DNA of 61,572 nucleotides from contig JBCBUY010000010.1 of the NCBI GenBank assembly GCA_039817885.1, forward strand, positions 1 through 61,572, given 5' to 3'. Made by a program: the position numbers and the translations under genes. Shown piece by piece: positions 36,393-45,909 of the stretch; within the stretch, counting starts at the first letter, position 1, and each line of letters starts with the position of its first letter. This DNA comes from CALLCD01 sp039817885 (GTDB lineage Bacteria > Pseudomonadota > Alphaproteobacteria > Caulobacterales > Hyphomonadaceae). The notes under the pieces are model-generated. The model was given only the letters and a program-made list of their open reading frames with translations, was not told the DNA's origin and ran no database searches.

Positions 36393-37145
36393 ATGAAACC
36401 ACAACTGCTTGCGGCGATCGCGCTTGCGCTCGCCACCCCTTCTTTTGCTCAAGAAGAAGAGGAGGAGAACAAAGGCTGGACCGGAGAGGGCTCACTTGGT
36501 GCGGGGATCACGACAGGGAACACTGACACCGTCGATCTCGCGGTCGGTCTAAAAGGGACAAAAGAAACGGAACTCTGGAAGTATACCGCTGAAGCGGGAT
36601 ACGATTTCGGCGAAGTGGAAGGCGACACCTCTCGGAATCGCTGGTTTGTCGCCGGACAGGTCGATCGTACGTTCAGCGAACGGTTTTACGGCTTTTCGCG
36701 GATCACCTATGAGCAGGACGACTTCTCCGGTTTTGACACGCGTCTCTTCGCTGGTGTCGGTGCCGGTTATCACATCTTCAAACGCGAGCGGCTGCGGTGG
36801 ACAATCGAAGCTGCCCCCGGCTATCGGCGAGATGAGGTTGCCGATACGCTGGACCTTGGCCCCCCTCCGACCATTATCGAGGGCGGTATCGAGAACAATT
36901 TCGCGCTGCGGGGCTCTTCGGCGTTTGGCTATGATTTCAATGAGAACGTCACATTCACAAACGATACGAGCGTCGTTTGGACGGATTTGTCGACCCAAAC
37001 GATCAACACAACTGCGATCAATGCCGGCCTTACCGATTCCATAACCGCGCGGATTTCGTTCGAAGTCCGCAACGACACCAATCCGCCGGACGGGTTCGTG
37101 AACACGGATACGGCGACCCGGCTGTCTATTGTCTATGGATTCTAG
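36393..37145 (+). CDS. DUF481 family outer membrane protein (YdiY-like)
   Basis: This 250-residue exported protein has a signal peptide cleaved near SFAQEEE, an acidic linker, then DUF481 with GWTGEGSLGAGITTGNTDT. Alternating aromatic strands and a terminal phenylalanine (IVYGF) suggest an outer-membrane beta-barrel, like salt-induced YdiY. ATG at 36393 gives the better signal peptide than the upstream TTG at 36381. Confidence 0.86.
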   Translation: MKPQLLAAIALALATPSFAQEEEEENKGWTGEGSLGAGITTGNTDTVDLAVGLKGTKETELWKYTAEAGYDFGEVEGDTSRNRWFVAGQVDRTFSERFYGFSRITYEQDDFSGFDTRLFAGVGAGYHIFKRERLRWTIEAAPGYRRDEVADTLDLGPPPTIIEGGIENNFALRGSSAFGYDFNENVTFTNDTSVVWTDLSTQTINTTAINAGLTDSITARISFEVRNDTNPPDGFVNTDTATRLSIVYGF

Positions 37146-37148
37146 GCG

Positions 37149-40100
37149 CTAGGCCGCTTGCACGGTCTCGACACCGGCGGCGCTCTTGATCGCGCGGATG
37201 GCCTTTATGCCAACCGGATAGCTTGACGGCAGGGTGAGTTCAGCAACCCGCCCATCGCCGAGCGGAACATCGATGATCACCTGGCCATGCTCGGTGCCAG
37301 GCGCGGTTTGCATGGCCTTCATGATGCCTGCAAGGGCAGACGGTTCGGCCCCATGGCCCAGTCGCACACGCAGGGTTTTGCCTTGCGTTTTAAGCCGCGC
37401 CTCTTCCAGAGGAATGACCCGAGCGAGGCTCAACCGGATTTCTTCGTCGCGTTTTCGAACCTCGACGCTGATCGAAACCGATGACCCGGGCTCCAAGCGG
37501 TCCCGCACATCCCCCAGCATTTCCGGCATGACCATCATCTCGACTTCACCGGAGGGGTCGGAGATTTTCAGGAACGCAAACTTGCCACCGGATCGAGCTG
37601 GTTTTTCGACCCTCGCCCGAACAACGCCAACCATCTCCAGGATTTTGCGATCCTCGGCAACATCGCCAATTTCCGATACGAGCGTCAGCCGGGATCGATC
37701 GACTGTTTGCAGGACATCATCAAGCGGGTGACCTGACAAATAGAAGCCGACAGCGTTGAACTCCTCATCGAGTTGATCCTGCTGGTTCCAAGCGGGCCGG
37801 GTCGGCAGTGCGGCCCGGATGGCAGGGTCTGCATCCCCAAACAGCCCGCCTTGTCCGCCGGCCCGATCTTCAGCCGCACTGGCAGCTGTTGCCGCCAGCA
37901 TGGGGGCCGCCGCCAAAGCCTGGGCCCGGTTGGGATCAAGCGACACCAATGCGCCGGCCTTCGCCAATTGCTCGAAGGCCTTCTTGTTCAGATGCTTCGG
38001 ATCCACACGTTCCGCCAGATCATGTAGGTCTTTATACGGACCAGCGCTGTCCCGTTCTTCGACAAGATGTTTCATGGCTTCCAGACCAACCCCCTTCAAC
38101 GCACCAAGAGCATAGACAACCTGCCCATCGCACACATCGAAGTCTGCCGTTGATTGATTCACATCGGGCGCAATGACGGGGAGCCCAAGGCGCTTCGTCT
38201 CCATGAAGAAGGCCGCCAATTTATCTGTGTTATGAAGATCCAGGCTCATCGACGCGGCAAGAAACTCAACTGGAAAGTGGCGTTTGAGATAGGCCGTCTG
38301 GTAGCCGATCAACGCGTAGGCAGCCGCGTGGGATTTGTTGAATCCATACCCTGCAAACTTAGCCATTGTATCGAATATTTCGTTGGCAAGCGGGGCATCA
38401 ATCGTGTTCTCGCGGTTTGCACAGCCCTCAACAAAGCGGGCGCGCTGTTTGTCCATCTCCTCTTTCTTCTTTTTGCCCATGGCGCGGCGAAGAAGATCAG
38501 CCTCTCCGAGGGAGTAACCGGCCAATTCCTGGGCCATCCGCATCACCTGTTCTTGATAAACAGGCACACCATAGGTCGCTTCGAGGATTGGTTTTAGATC
38601 CCGGTGCTGATACCGAATCTTCGACGGATCCTCTTTGCCATCACAAAAAACCGGGATGTTATCCATCGGCCCCGGACGATAGAGCGAGATGATCGCGATC
38701 ACATCCTCGATGTTTCCAGGTTTCACACGGCGCAGCGTATCGCGCATGCCCTGGCCTTCCAGCTGAAACACACCCAGCGTTTCGCCAGAGGCCATCAATT
38801 CATACGTCGCCGGATCATCCAGACTCTGCCAGTCAGGCCCCACGTCTCGCCCATCTCTTCGGATAAAGCCCAGCGCCCTGTCTATGACTGTGAGAGTTTT
38901 GAGCCCTAGAAAATCGAACTTTACGAGGCCTGCTATCTCGGCCCATTTCATATTGAACTGGCTTGCTGGAAGATCCGATCGCGGATCATAGAAAAGAGGC
39001 ACAAGCTCCGTCAGCGGACGGTCGGCGATGACCACACCTGCCGCATGTGTGCCCGCGTTCCGGTACAATCCCTCGAGCTTCAGCGCGGTATCCAGGAGTT
39101 CTCCAACCCTTGGGTCTTTCTCTTTTTCTTCCTGAAATTTCGGTTCGTCTGCAATCGCATCGGCCAGCTTCGGCGGATTGGCAGGGTTGAAGGGAATGAG
39201 CTTGGCGAGCCCATCCACTTTGCCATACCCCATTTGCATGACGCGCCCCACGTCACGCACAACGGCCTTGGCTTGGAGCGTGCCGAAGGTGATGATCATG
39301 GCAACTGAATCCGCGCCGTATTTGTCTCGGACATAGCGGATCACTTCACCTCTGCGCTCTTGGCAGAAATCGATATCGAAGTCCGGCATCGACACCCGTT
39401 CCGGATTCAAGAAACGCTCGAACAGAAGATCGAAACGAAGCGGATCGAGGTCGGTGATCAGGAGCGACCAAGCCACCAGCGATCCGGCCCCCGAGCCCCG
39501 CCCCGGCCCGACAGGAATGCCCTGCTCCTTCGCCCATTTGATGAAGTCAGACACAATCAGGAAATAGCCTGGAAAGCCCATGCCTTCGATAATGCCAAGC
39601 TCATAGTCCAGCCGTTCGAAATAGATATCCCGCGTCGCGTATAACTGATCTGCAGCCTCAAGCCTTGCCTCTAGACCCGTCTTGGCCTGTGCCTTCAGCT
39701 CCTCAATCTCATCGCGTCCCTCTTCTCCGGAAAAGTTCGGCAGGATCGGAGCGCGCGCTTCTGATTTCACCGCGCAACGCTGAGCAATTTCGGCCGTCAT
39801 TTCCAACGCCTCGGGAAGATCGACAAACGCCGTTCTCATTTCATCGGCGGTTTTCAGGTATTGGGACCGCTCGACGCGTTGGCGGTCTTCCTGTCCGAGA
39901 TATTCGCCATTAGAGATACACATCAACGCATCATGGGCGTCTGCCTGATCCTCAGTGATAAAGCGTGCATCATGGGTCGCAACAATCGGTAGGTCATGGG
40001 CATAGGCCAAGTCCAGAAGGCCCGCTTCGCTGGCCTGCTCTGCCTCCGTACCATGGCGGGTTAGCTCGACATAAGTCCGATCTGGGTACGCCTTCGCAAA

Positions 40101-40571
40101 TGCCAGGAGCTCCGTCTCGGCAGCTTCCGTTTTGCCCTTTGCACACAGTTTAGCGATCTGTCCGTCAGCCCCGCCGGTTAGCAGGAGAAGACCGTCTGTA
40201 CGCTCAAACAAGTGTGCCTTCGCCAGTTTTGGAACGCCATCGGAGGCTTCCAGATACGCCGCCGATGCGAGTTCCATCAATCGCCGGTAGCCGACCTCAT
40301 TTTGCGCATAGAGCCTGACGGTCGATAATGCGCCGCGGTGGACATCCTCCACAACATCAAACAGGCACGCCATAATGGGCTGAACGCCTTCGTCTGACAG
40401 CGCCTCAGAGCGTTCCAGCGCGCCGAAAAGATTGTTCCGGTCAGCAACCGCGATCGCTGGCATGCATTGGTCCTTGGTCCAGTTTGCCAGAGACTTTGTG
40501 GTGATCATGCTGTCCAGGAGTGAGTAGCTGGATCGCACGGCTAAGTGGATGAACGGGATCTGATTCGCCAT
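37149..40571 (-). CDS. dnaE: DNA polymerase III alpha subunit
   Basis: This 1140-residue replicative polymerase has, in order, an N-terminal PHP domain (1-270), palm with the catalytic Asp pair in MPDFDIDFCQE, the PGRGSGAGSLV nucleotide loop, the fingers (HGAGVVIADRPL-type region), a helix-hairpin-helix region near 850 (ALGALKGVG) and an OB domain near 1010. In the PHP the first motif reads AVRSSYSLLD, with Arg where active PHP domains have His, so its metal site looks degenerate. Terminal residues are typical. No adjacent replication genes. Confidence 0.95.
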   Translation of the reverse strand: MANQIPFIHLAVRSSYSLLDSMITTKSLANWTKDQCMPAIAVADRNNLFGALERSEALSDEGVQPIMACLFDVVEDVHRGALSTVRLYAQNEVGYRRLMELASAAYLEASDGVPKLAKAHLFERTDGLLLLTGGADGQIAKLCAKGKTEAAETELLAFAKAYPDRTYVELTRHGTEAEQASEAGLLDLAYAHDLPIVATHDARFITEDQADAHDALMCISNGEYLGQEDRQRVERSQYLKTADEMRTAFVDLPEALEMTAEIAQRCAVKSEARAPILPNFSGEEGRDEIEELKAQAKTGLEARLEAADQLYATRDIYFERLDYELGIIEGMGFPGYFLIVSDFIKWAKEQGIPVGPGRGSGAGSLVAWSLLITDLDPLRFDLLFERFLNPERVSMPDFDIDFCQERRGEVIRYVRDKYGADSVAMIITFGTLQAKAVVRDVGRVMQMGYGKVDGLAKLIPFNPANPPKLADAIADEPKFQEEKEKDPRVGELLDTALKLEGLYRNAGTHAAGVVIADRPLTELVPLFYDPRSDLPASQFNMKWAEIAGLVKFDFLGLKTLTVIDRALGFIRRDGRDVGPDWQSLDDPATYELMASGETLGVFQLEGQGMRDTLRRVKPGNIEDVIAIISLYRPGPMDNIPVFCDGKEDPSKIRYQHRDLKPILEATYGVPVYQEQVMRMAQELAGYSLGEADLLRRAMGKKKKEEMDKQRARFVEGCANRENTIDAPLANEIFDTMAKFAGYGFNKSHAAAYALIGYQTAYLKRHFPVEFLAASMSLDLHNTDKLAAFFMETKRLGLPVIAPDVNQSTADFDVCDGQVVYALGALKGVGLEAMKHLVEERDSAGPYKDLHDLAERVDPKHLNKKAFEQLAKAGALVSLDPNRAQALAAAPMLAATAASAAEDRAGGQGGLFGDADPAIRAALPTRPAWNQQDQLDEEFNAVGFYLSGHPLDDVLQTVDRSRLTLVSEIGDVAEDRKILEMVGVVRARVEKPARSGGKFAFLKISDPSGEVEMMVMPEMLGDVRDRLEPGSSVSISVEVRKRDEEIRLSLARVIPLEEARLKTQGKTLRVRLGHGAEPSALAGIMKAMQTAPGTEHGQVIIDVPLGDGRVAELTLPSSYPVGIKAIRAIKSAAGVETVQAA

Positions 40572-40640
40572 ACCGGCGATTATGCAGAATTTGATTTGAG
40601 GAATGAAGGTCGAACCAGGTTTTGCTCATAGGAAAACCAA

Positions 40641-40674
40641 GACGGACCCGATGTTCAATACCAGCGGGTCCGTC
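40641..40674 (-). terminator. Rho-independent terminator between the BamE-like gene and dnaE
   Basis: A perfect 10-bp stem (GACGGACCCG, 40641-40650, with CGGGTCCGTC, 40665-40674) and a 14-base loop is followed on the minus strand by TTGGTTTT. It lies 32 bases after the lipoprotein stop, before dnaE. Confidence 0.85.
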
Positions 40675-40705
40675 GAAAGTGGTTTAAGACGCGTCTGCCG
40701 ACGAC

Positions 40706-41227
40706 TTATTTTTTGCGTGTGAAAACGTCTTCGATCCAGGCGTATTGATCGGCTTCCTGCTGATCAAACGGAACAGCCAGACGGGCCATTTCCGTCCGAA
40801 TCTCCTGAACTTCGCCTGCCCGGCCCTGAAAGTCGTTCAATGCGTCGCTCATAACAGTGCTGTTCGGAGCCGTCTGATTGTAGATCTCCCACAGAGTATC
40901 GTCGGCGTGGAAGAAATAGGCTGTCATGTCGACATTGACGATTTCTGTCGGTGTGATCCGACCGAAGACGCGGTGATTGCTCGCCTTCAGATTGATGCCT
41001 GTCACGCGGCGGTTGACATCGTAATACCGCCAGACCGTACCGTTTCCGTTGCGATCCTTGCCGACACTGTGCGGCTGACCGAACTGAGCGTAAATGTCGT
41101 CAACCGTCGTTATGCCAGTCTCGATGGGGGCAAATTCGACTTCTTCTGCTTTGTCTCTGAACCCAAATGAGCCGCACCCAACCAACGCCACGGACGCAAT
41201 ACTTGCAATAATCGCTCTGCGGAACAT
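40706..41227 (-). CDS. BamE/OmlA family outer membrane lipoprotein
   Basis: This 173-residue lipoprotein has lipobox LVGC (about Cys18) and a SmpA/OmlA domain (GITTVDDIYAQFGQPHSVGKDRNGNGTVWRY). BamE homologues support BamA in outer-membrane protein assembly. The C-terminal helical tail (FQGRAGEVQEIRTEM) is longer than in E. coli BamE. The ATG at 41227 gives a clean lipoprotein signal. A strong terminator follows. Confidence 0.78.
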   Translation of the reverse strand: MFRRAIIASIASVALVGCGSFGFRDKAEEVEFAPIETGITTVDDIYAQFGQPHSVGKDRNGNGTVWRYYDVNRRVTGINLKASNHRVFGRITPTEIVNVDMTAYFFHADDTLWEIYNQTAPNSTVMSDALNDFQGRAGEVQEIRTEMARLAVPFDQQEADQYAWIEDVFTRKK

Positions 41228-41351
41228 GCTGTTCCCTCCACATAACATCACTGTGTCGGGCTTATCAGATGGTGGTTAAGGTGCGTTTGAGCCGAATGAT
41301 CGATTTTCAACGTTCTATCAACGTATTGGATAGAATTTTGCGAGGACTGGC

Positions 41352-42452
41352 CTATTCCGCTGGCATGGTGCGAGGATCGCGCAGTTTACCGATGGTCGCG
41401 CCTCGCTCCTGATGTGTTTTCCATGTCAGGCGCACAGCGGCTAGAAGAATGATCACACCGAGCCCTTGGTGCACAAGCGCGAGGCCGAGCGGAGCCGTGT
41501 TGAGCAGTGTCATGATCCCCCATACCGCTTGTAAGCTGATGAGCGCCGCAAGCAGACCAAAACTCGTGCCCCAGAGGGCGGAGCGGGTCTTTGCCCACGC
41601 AAAAAGAGACACCCCCCACAGGATGTAAGCCAGCAAGCGATGGTTGAACTGCGTCGCGGCCTGACCCTCAAACAGGCTGCGCGCACCTAGATCGTGTTGG
41701 ACATAGTTCGACGGAAAGACTTCGCCCGACATCAGCGGCCAGTCATTATAGCTCCGGCCCGCATCAAGACCTGCCACTAACGCACCGCTGGCCAATTGCA
41801 GGGCGACAAGGGTCAGAAGTCCGACAGACGCCCACCGCGCGAAAGGTGGGTGTCGGTGGGTGTCATCTATCCCCGCCTCTGTTCTCGGTTCGGTTCTGAT
41901 ATCCAGCCAGGTCCAAGCGGTCACCGCAATGATGAGAAGCGCCATGCAAAAATGTACCATCAAGCGATACGGGGCAACATCGATCCTGGTCGTTTCGCCG
42001 ATGCCACTGGCCACCATCCACCAGCCAACAAAGCCTTGGACTCCGCCAAGCGCGATGAGCACTAATAGGCGGCGTGACAGGGCTTTGTTCAGCCAACCTT
42101 TGATGGCGAAAACCGCATATCCACCAACTGCAACGAGGCCTATCAACCGACCAAACAGACGGTGCCCCCATTCCCACCAGAATATATATTTGAACTCACC
42201 CAAGCTCATGTGGCTGTTCTGCTGCTGAAATTCAGTGGTCTGTTTGTATTTCTCAAACAGGCCGAGCCAGGCGTCTCCGGACAGGGGAGGCAGCGCCCCC
42301 TTGATGGGGTCCCATTCTGTGATGGATAGGCCGGAATCGGTCAGTCGCGTGGCTCCACCTATAAGGATCATGGCATACACCATCAGCCCAATGGTCAGGA
42401 GCCATGCACTGATCCATCGCCGTGCGGGATCGCTGTTCACTTGTAACGCCAT
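41352..42452 (-). CDS. ctaA: Heme A synthase (COX15/CtaA)
   Basis: This 366-residue, eight-helix enzyme oxidises heme O to heme A for cytochrome c oxidase. Heme-ligand histidines and motifs are present as WEWGHRLFGRLIG, RLMVHFCMALL, QFNHRLLAYILW and LVHQGLGVIILL. In the loop between TM4 and TM5 the codons for DDTHRHPPFARW are a diverged copy of the palindromic repeat (41828-41854), probably a late insertion tolerated in the loop. Confidence 0.94.
   Translation of the reverse strand: MALQVNSDPARRWISAWLLTIGLMVYAMILIGGATRLTDSGLSITEWDPIKGALPPLSGDAWLGLFEKYKQTTEFQQQNSHMSLGEFKYIFWWEWGHRLFGRLIGLVAVGGYAVFAIKGWLNKALSRRLLVLIALGGVQGFVGWWMVASGIGETTRIDVAPYRLMVHFCMALLIIAVTAWTWLDIRTEPRTEAGIDDTHRHPPFARWASVGLLTLVALQLASGALVAGLDAGRSYNDWPLMSGEVFPSNYVQHDLGARSLFEGQAATQFNHRLLAYILWGVSLFAWAKTRSALWGTSFGLLAALISLQAVWGIMTLLNTAPLGLALVHQGLGVIILLAAVRLTWKTHQERGATIGKLRDPRTMPAE
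41828..41854 (+). repeat. Dispersed palindromic repeat, diverged copy inside ctaA
   Basis: This copy differs from copy 1 at three of 27 positions. It is followed by a direct repeat of GGTGGGTGTC. It lies in the coding sequence for a loop of heme A synthase. It shows that the element can be translated. Confidence 0.7.
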
Positions 42453-42530
42453 GCGCCCTATGTGACGGAAAAGCGTGTCATCTCAAGTCTCCAAGGTGAC
42501 GCAGGGCCGCAACCAAACAAGATCGTAAAC

Positions 42531-42731
42531 ATGCGCAAAATCGTCGCCAGTATAGCGCTTCTAACCTTCATGTTCGTCTATATTGCGGTCGTCGCAGGCC
42601 TCGGTAGCCAGATCACCGAAGCAAACGGGTTCCTACAGCTCGCCTTCTATGTCCTTGCCGGATTTGGCTGGATCATTCCCATACGCCCTTTGTTTCGATG
42701 GATGAACACGCCGCCCGACGAACCGGTCTAG
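42531..42731 (+). CDS. DUF2842 family membrane protein
   Basis: This 66-residue protein has two membrane helices (IALLTFMFVYIAVVAGLG and LAFYVLAGFGWIIPI) and the family ending PLFRWMN. DUF2842 is almost confined to Alphaproteobacteria; function is unknown. ATG at 42531 fits the family; an upstream in-frame start at 42462 would add 23 polar residues. It overlaps the convergent acyl-CoA dehydrogenase by four bases. Confidence 0.85.
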   Translation: MRKIVASIALLTFMFVYIAVVAGLGSQITEANGFLQLAFYVLAGFGWIIPIRPLFRWMNTPPDEPV

Positions 42732-44503
42732 GTTGCGGATACATCGAAAAGCGTATCGCTGAACTGCTGCACCACATCGCCGCCGCGGGTGACGCCAGCG
42801 ACGCGGCCCGGGGCCTCGGCCAGAGCCGTTTCCGCAAAAAATCCTGCTAAAGCAAGCTGCTGACCCCGGCGAAGTGGGTCCTCGCTGCGGGCGGCCATGG
42901 CACCGCGAGCCAGGAAATGTCCACCGATGACATCGCCCGCAAGCTCAAGATAGGCCGTCGCACCGCCGAGGGCGGCTTCCCGATCCGTCTTCATCGTCTC
43001 CCGCATCCAATCCGTTGCCTCTTTCAAAGCTGCTGACGCTGTTTCCAGGCGTTCTGCAATTTGAACGAGTTGCGGATCATTGGTCGCGCGGGCGTCACGG
43101 GCCGTACTATCTATCTCTTCGATCATCGCAGTCATCGCGACACCATCACCGATCGATAGTTTTCGCCCGACAAGATCGATCGCCTGGATACCGTTGGTCC
43201 CCTCATAGATCGGGGCAATGCGCGCATCCTTGTACAATTGAGCGGCGAGGGTCTCGTCCATGAAGCCCATCCCACCATGGACCTGTACGCCCATACTGGC
43301 GACCTCGACCCCCATATCGGTGGACCAGGCCTTTGCAATTGGCGTCAGCAAGTCTTCCCGGAGTTTCGCGGCTGATGCGGCGTCTTCGTCGTCTGCGAAC
43401 TCTGCAATGTCTGCGGCGACACCGCATGCATAGCAAATAGCCCGGGCCGCGGCCACGCGCGCCCGCATGGTGGTGAGTGTCCGCCGAACATCTGCATGGT
43501 GGAGGATTGGTGCAGGGCCAGCGACGCCGTCCGCTTTGCCTTGCTTGCGCTCCTGGGCATAGGCGTGCGCGGTTTGATAGGCTGCTTCTCCGACAGCCAC
43601 GCCTTCAAGCCCCACATTCAGCCGCGCCGAATTCATCATGGTGAACATGCAGGCAAGGCCTTTATTCGGGGCACCGATCAGCCAACCCTTCGCCCCTTCA
43701 TACTCCATGACACAGGTCGGAGAGGCGTGAATTCCAAGTTTCTTTTCCAGACCAATACACTTCAGCGCGTTACGCTCACCAAGCGTGCCGTCAGCGTTCA
43801 CCAGGAATTTTGGGGCCACAAACAGGGATACGCCGCGTGATCCTTCCGGCGCGTCTGGCAGCCGAGCAAGGACAAGATGAACGATGTTATCGGCGATATC
43901 GTGGTCACCCCAGGTGATGTAGATTTTTTGCCCGGTGATCGCATACGAGCCGTCCCCATTCGGAATAGCCTTCGTTTTCAGTGCCCCAACATCCGATCCC
44001 GCCTGAGGCTCGGTCAGGTTCATCGTGCCCGTCCAATTGCCCGCGATGAGATCAGGTAGGTAGGTCTGTTTTTGCTCGTCTGTTCCGTGCGCGAGTATCG
44101 CCTCGATCGAGCCGAATGTCAGAAGCGGGCAAAGCCCGAACGCCATATTCGCGCCATGGACCATCTCCATGACCGCCAATGCCAGCGCTTTCGGCAAGCC
44201 TTGACCGCCCCACTCCTCAGGGAATGCAAGGCCCATCCAGCCGCCGTCCCGAAACGCACCGTAGGCTCCGGCAAAACCGGGCGCGGCTTTCACGCCGTCA
44301 TCCGTCAGTCGCGCACCGACTTTATCGCCTTCTTGATTGAGCGGGGCGAGGACATCGCGCGCGAGCTTTCCCGCTTCTTCCAAAATCGGCCCTACAAGCT
44401 CAGGATCATATGAGGACATGGCCGACAGCCCTTCCAGGCGGCTGATGTTTGCCATTTTGTCCAAAGCGAAGGCAAGATCGCTCACAGGTGCGTCATAGGG
44501 CAT
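42728..44503 (-). CDS. Acyl-CoA dehydrogenase (long, DmdC/AidB-like form)
   Basis: This is a 591-residue FAD-dependent acyl-CoA dehydrogenase with an additional N-terminal segment and a C-terminal extension typical of DmdC-type (3-methylmercaptopropionyl-CoA) enzymes. Signatures are NLTEPQAGSDVGALKTKA, YITWGDHDIADN, the flavin motif HGGMGFMDETLAAQLYKDARI and the GTNGIQAIDLVGRKL ending of the core. The substrate could be a medium or branched acyl-CoA or MMPA-CoA; sequence alone does not decide. Confidence 0.9.
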   Translation of the reverse strand: MPYDAPVSDLAFALDKMANISRLEGLSAMSSYDPELVGPILEEAGKLARDVLAPLNQEGDKVGARLTDDGVKAAPGFAGAYGAFRDGGWMGLAFPEEWGGQGLPKALALAVMEMVHGANMAFGLCPLLTFGSIEAILAHGTDEQKQTYLPDLIAGNWTGTMNLTEPQAGSDVGALKTKAIPNGDGSYAITGQKIYITWGDHDIADNIVHLVLARLPDAPEGSRGVSLFVAPKFLVNADGTLGERNALKCIGLEKKLGIHASPTCVMEYEGAKGWLIGAPNKGLACMFTMMNSARLNVGLEGVAVGEAAYQTAHAYAQERKQGKADGVAGPAPILHHADVRRTLTTMRARVAAARAICYACGVAADIAEFADDEDAASAAKLREDLLTPIAKAWSTDMGVEVASMGVQVHGGMGFMDETLAAQLYKDARIAPIYEGTNGIQAIDLVGRKLSIGDGVAMTAMIEEIDSTARDARATNDPQLVQIAERLETASAALKEATDWMRETMKTDREAALGGATAYLELAGDVIGGHFLARGAMAARSEDPLRRGQQLALAGFFAETALAEAPGRVAGVTRGGDVVQQFSDTLFDVSAT

Positions 44504-44598
44504 GCCTAAGTCTCCAAATCACTTGCTTTGTCAGATATGTACCTATCTTTCGACTCGCCACCTTGCACCACAAATTCCCGGTATTGGAGATCACAAAT

Positions 44599-45213
44599 AT
44601 GAAACGCTCACTGATCGCAGCACTAAGCGCTGCCTCCCTCGTCGCTTGTGCCACAGCTGGCGAGCAGACCTTCACCGAAGCTGCCTCCGGGACTTACAAA
44701 CTCGAAAAATCTCACGCTTCTCTCACTTGGCGTATCAGTCATAATGGTCTGTCCTTCTACACAGCGCGCTTCACGGATTTCGACGCGAGTATCGACTTCA
44801 ATCCAGATGACCCCGCATCCTCATCGGTGACGGCGACCATCAATCCGCTATCAGTTGAGACCGATCATCCGACCCAGCGGGAAAAATGGAATGGCGAGCT
44901 GGCGACCGATAATCGCTTCTTCAATGGCGATGAGTTTCCCGAGATCACTTTTGTATCGACAGGTATTGAGGCGACTGGGGAATTCACTGGCATCATCTCA
45001 GGTGACCTAACGCTGCTCGGTGTGACGGTACCGGTCTCGCTCGATACCACTTACAACGGAACTGGAAATGCACCCTGGTTCGGACCAAAGGACCTGATCG
45101 GATTTTCGGCGCGCGGGGTCATCAAGCGATCTGATTTCGGAATGACGGCGCTGTTGCCGAATATTGGCGATGAGGTCGAAGTCATCATCGAAGCCGAGTT
45201 CTTGGAGGACTAG
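44599..45213 (+). CDS. YceI family lipoprotein (first of three)
   Basis: This 204-residue protein has a lipoprotein signal with lipobox LVAC and one YceI lipocalin-like domain (GTYKLEKSHASLTWRISHNG to EAEFLED). YceI proteins bind isoprenoid quinone-like ligands in known structures. ATG at 44599 is chosen because it begins the signal peptide. It is followed six bases later by a paralogue. The role is likely periplasmic lipid or quinone binding. Confidence 0.88.
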   Translation: MKRSLIAALSAASLVACATAGEQTFTEAASGTYKLEKSHASLTWRISHNGLSFYTARFTDFDASIDFNPDDPASSSVTATINPLSVETDHPTQREKWNGELATDNRFFNGDEFPEITFVSTGIEATGEFTGIISGDLTLLGVTVPVSLDTTYNGTGNAPWFGPKDLIGFSARGVIKRSDFGMTALLPNIGDEVEVIIEAEFLED

Positions 45214-45219
45214 AAGGAC

Positions 45220-45909
45220 GTGAAGGAAGCAATGAGATCGATTATTTTGCCGGCGACGCTTCTGGCGACTTTGTCACTTGTGTCGTGCGGTGGCAGCACT
45301 CCAGAGGCCCCGGTTGAAACGGAAGCAACAGGCCCTGCCGTTGAGGCAGCTGCGAACAATGCCTTCGCTGAGGTTAGCGCTGGGGTCTACGAGTTGGAGA
45401 AGGGCCATGCCTCTCTTCTTTGGAAGATCAGCCATAATGGCCTGTCTTATTATACCGCCCGCTTCACCGAATTCGATGCGACGTTGAACTTTGACCCGAT
45501 TGATCCCACTGCTTCGTCTGTCACCGTTACGGTCGATCCAAATTCTGTGCGTACCGATCATCCGGATGGCGATGAATGGGACAATGAACTCGCGACGGGT
45601 GATAAATTTTTCAATGCGGGCGTGTTTCCTGAGATCACATTTGTATCGACAGATGTTACCGCAACAGGTGAGACTGCCGGTCTGATAATTGGCGATCTGA
45701 CCTTGCTCGGAACAACTTTGCCGGTGACCCTGGAAGCCAGTTTTAACGGCGTCGGGAATCCCCCTTGGTATGGTGGTCGCGATGTTATCGGGTTTTCCGC
45801 AACGGGGTCTATTGCGCGCTCTGAGTTCGGGATGGATAAACTCATTCCAAACATTGGAGACGAGGTCGAGATAATTGTCGAAGCAGAGTTCCTTGAATCC
45901 GAGCGCTGA
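45220..45909 (+). CDS. YceI family lipoprotein (second of three)
   Basis: This 229-residue protein has a signal with lipobox LVSC, an acidic linker, then a YceI domain almost parallel to the preceding one (GVYELEKGHASLLWKISHNGLSYYTARF). The two are clearly a tandem duplication. Start could be GTG at 45220 or ATG at 45232. Its end overlaps the start region of the cytochrome b561-YceI gene. Confidence 0.88.
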   Translation: MKEAMRSIILPATLLATLSLVSCGGSTPEAPVETEATGPAVEAAANNAFAEVSAGVYELEKGHASLLWKISHNGLSYYTARFTEFDATLNFDPIDPTASSVTVTVDPNSVRTDHPDGDEWDNELATGDKFFNAGVFPEITFVSTDVTATGETAGLIIGDLTLLGTTLPVTLEASFNGVGNPPWYGGRDVIGFSATGSIARSEFGMDKLIPNIGDEVEIIVEAEFLESER

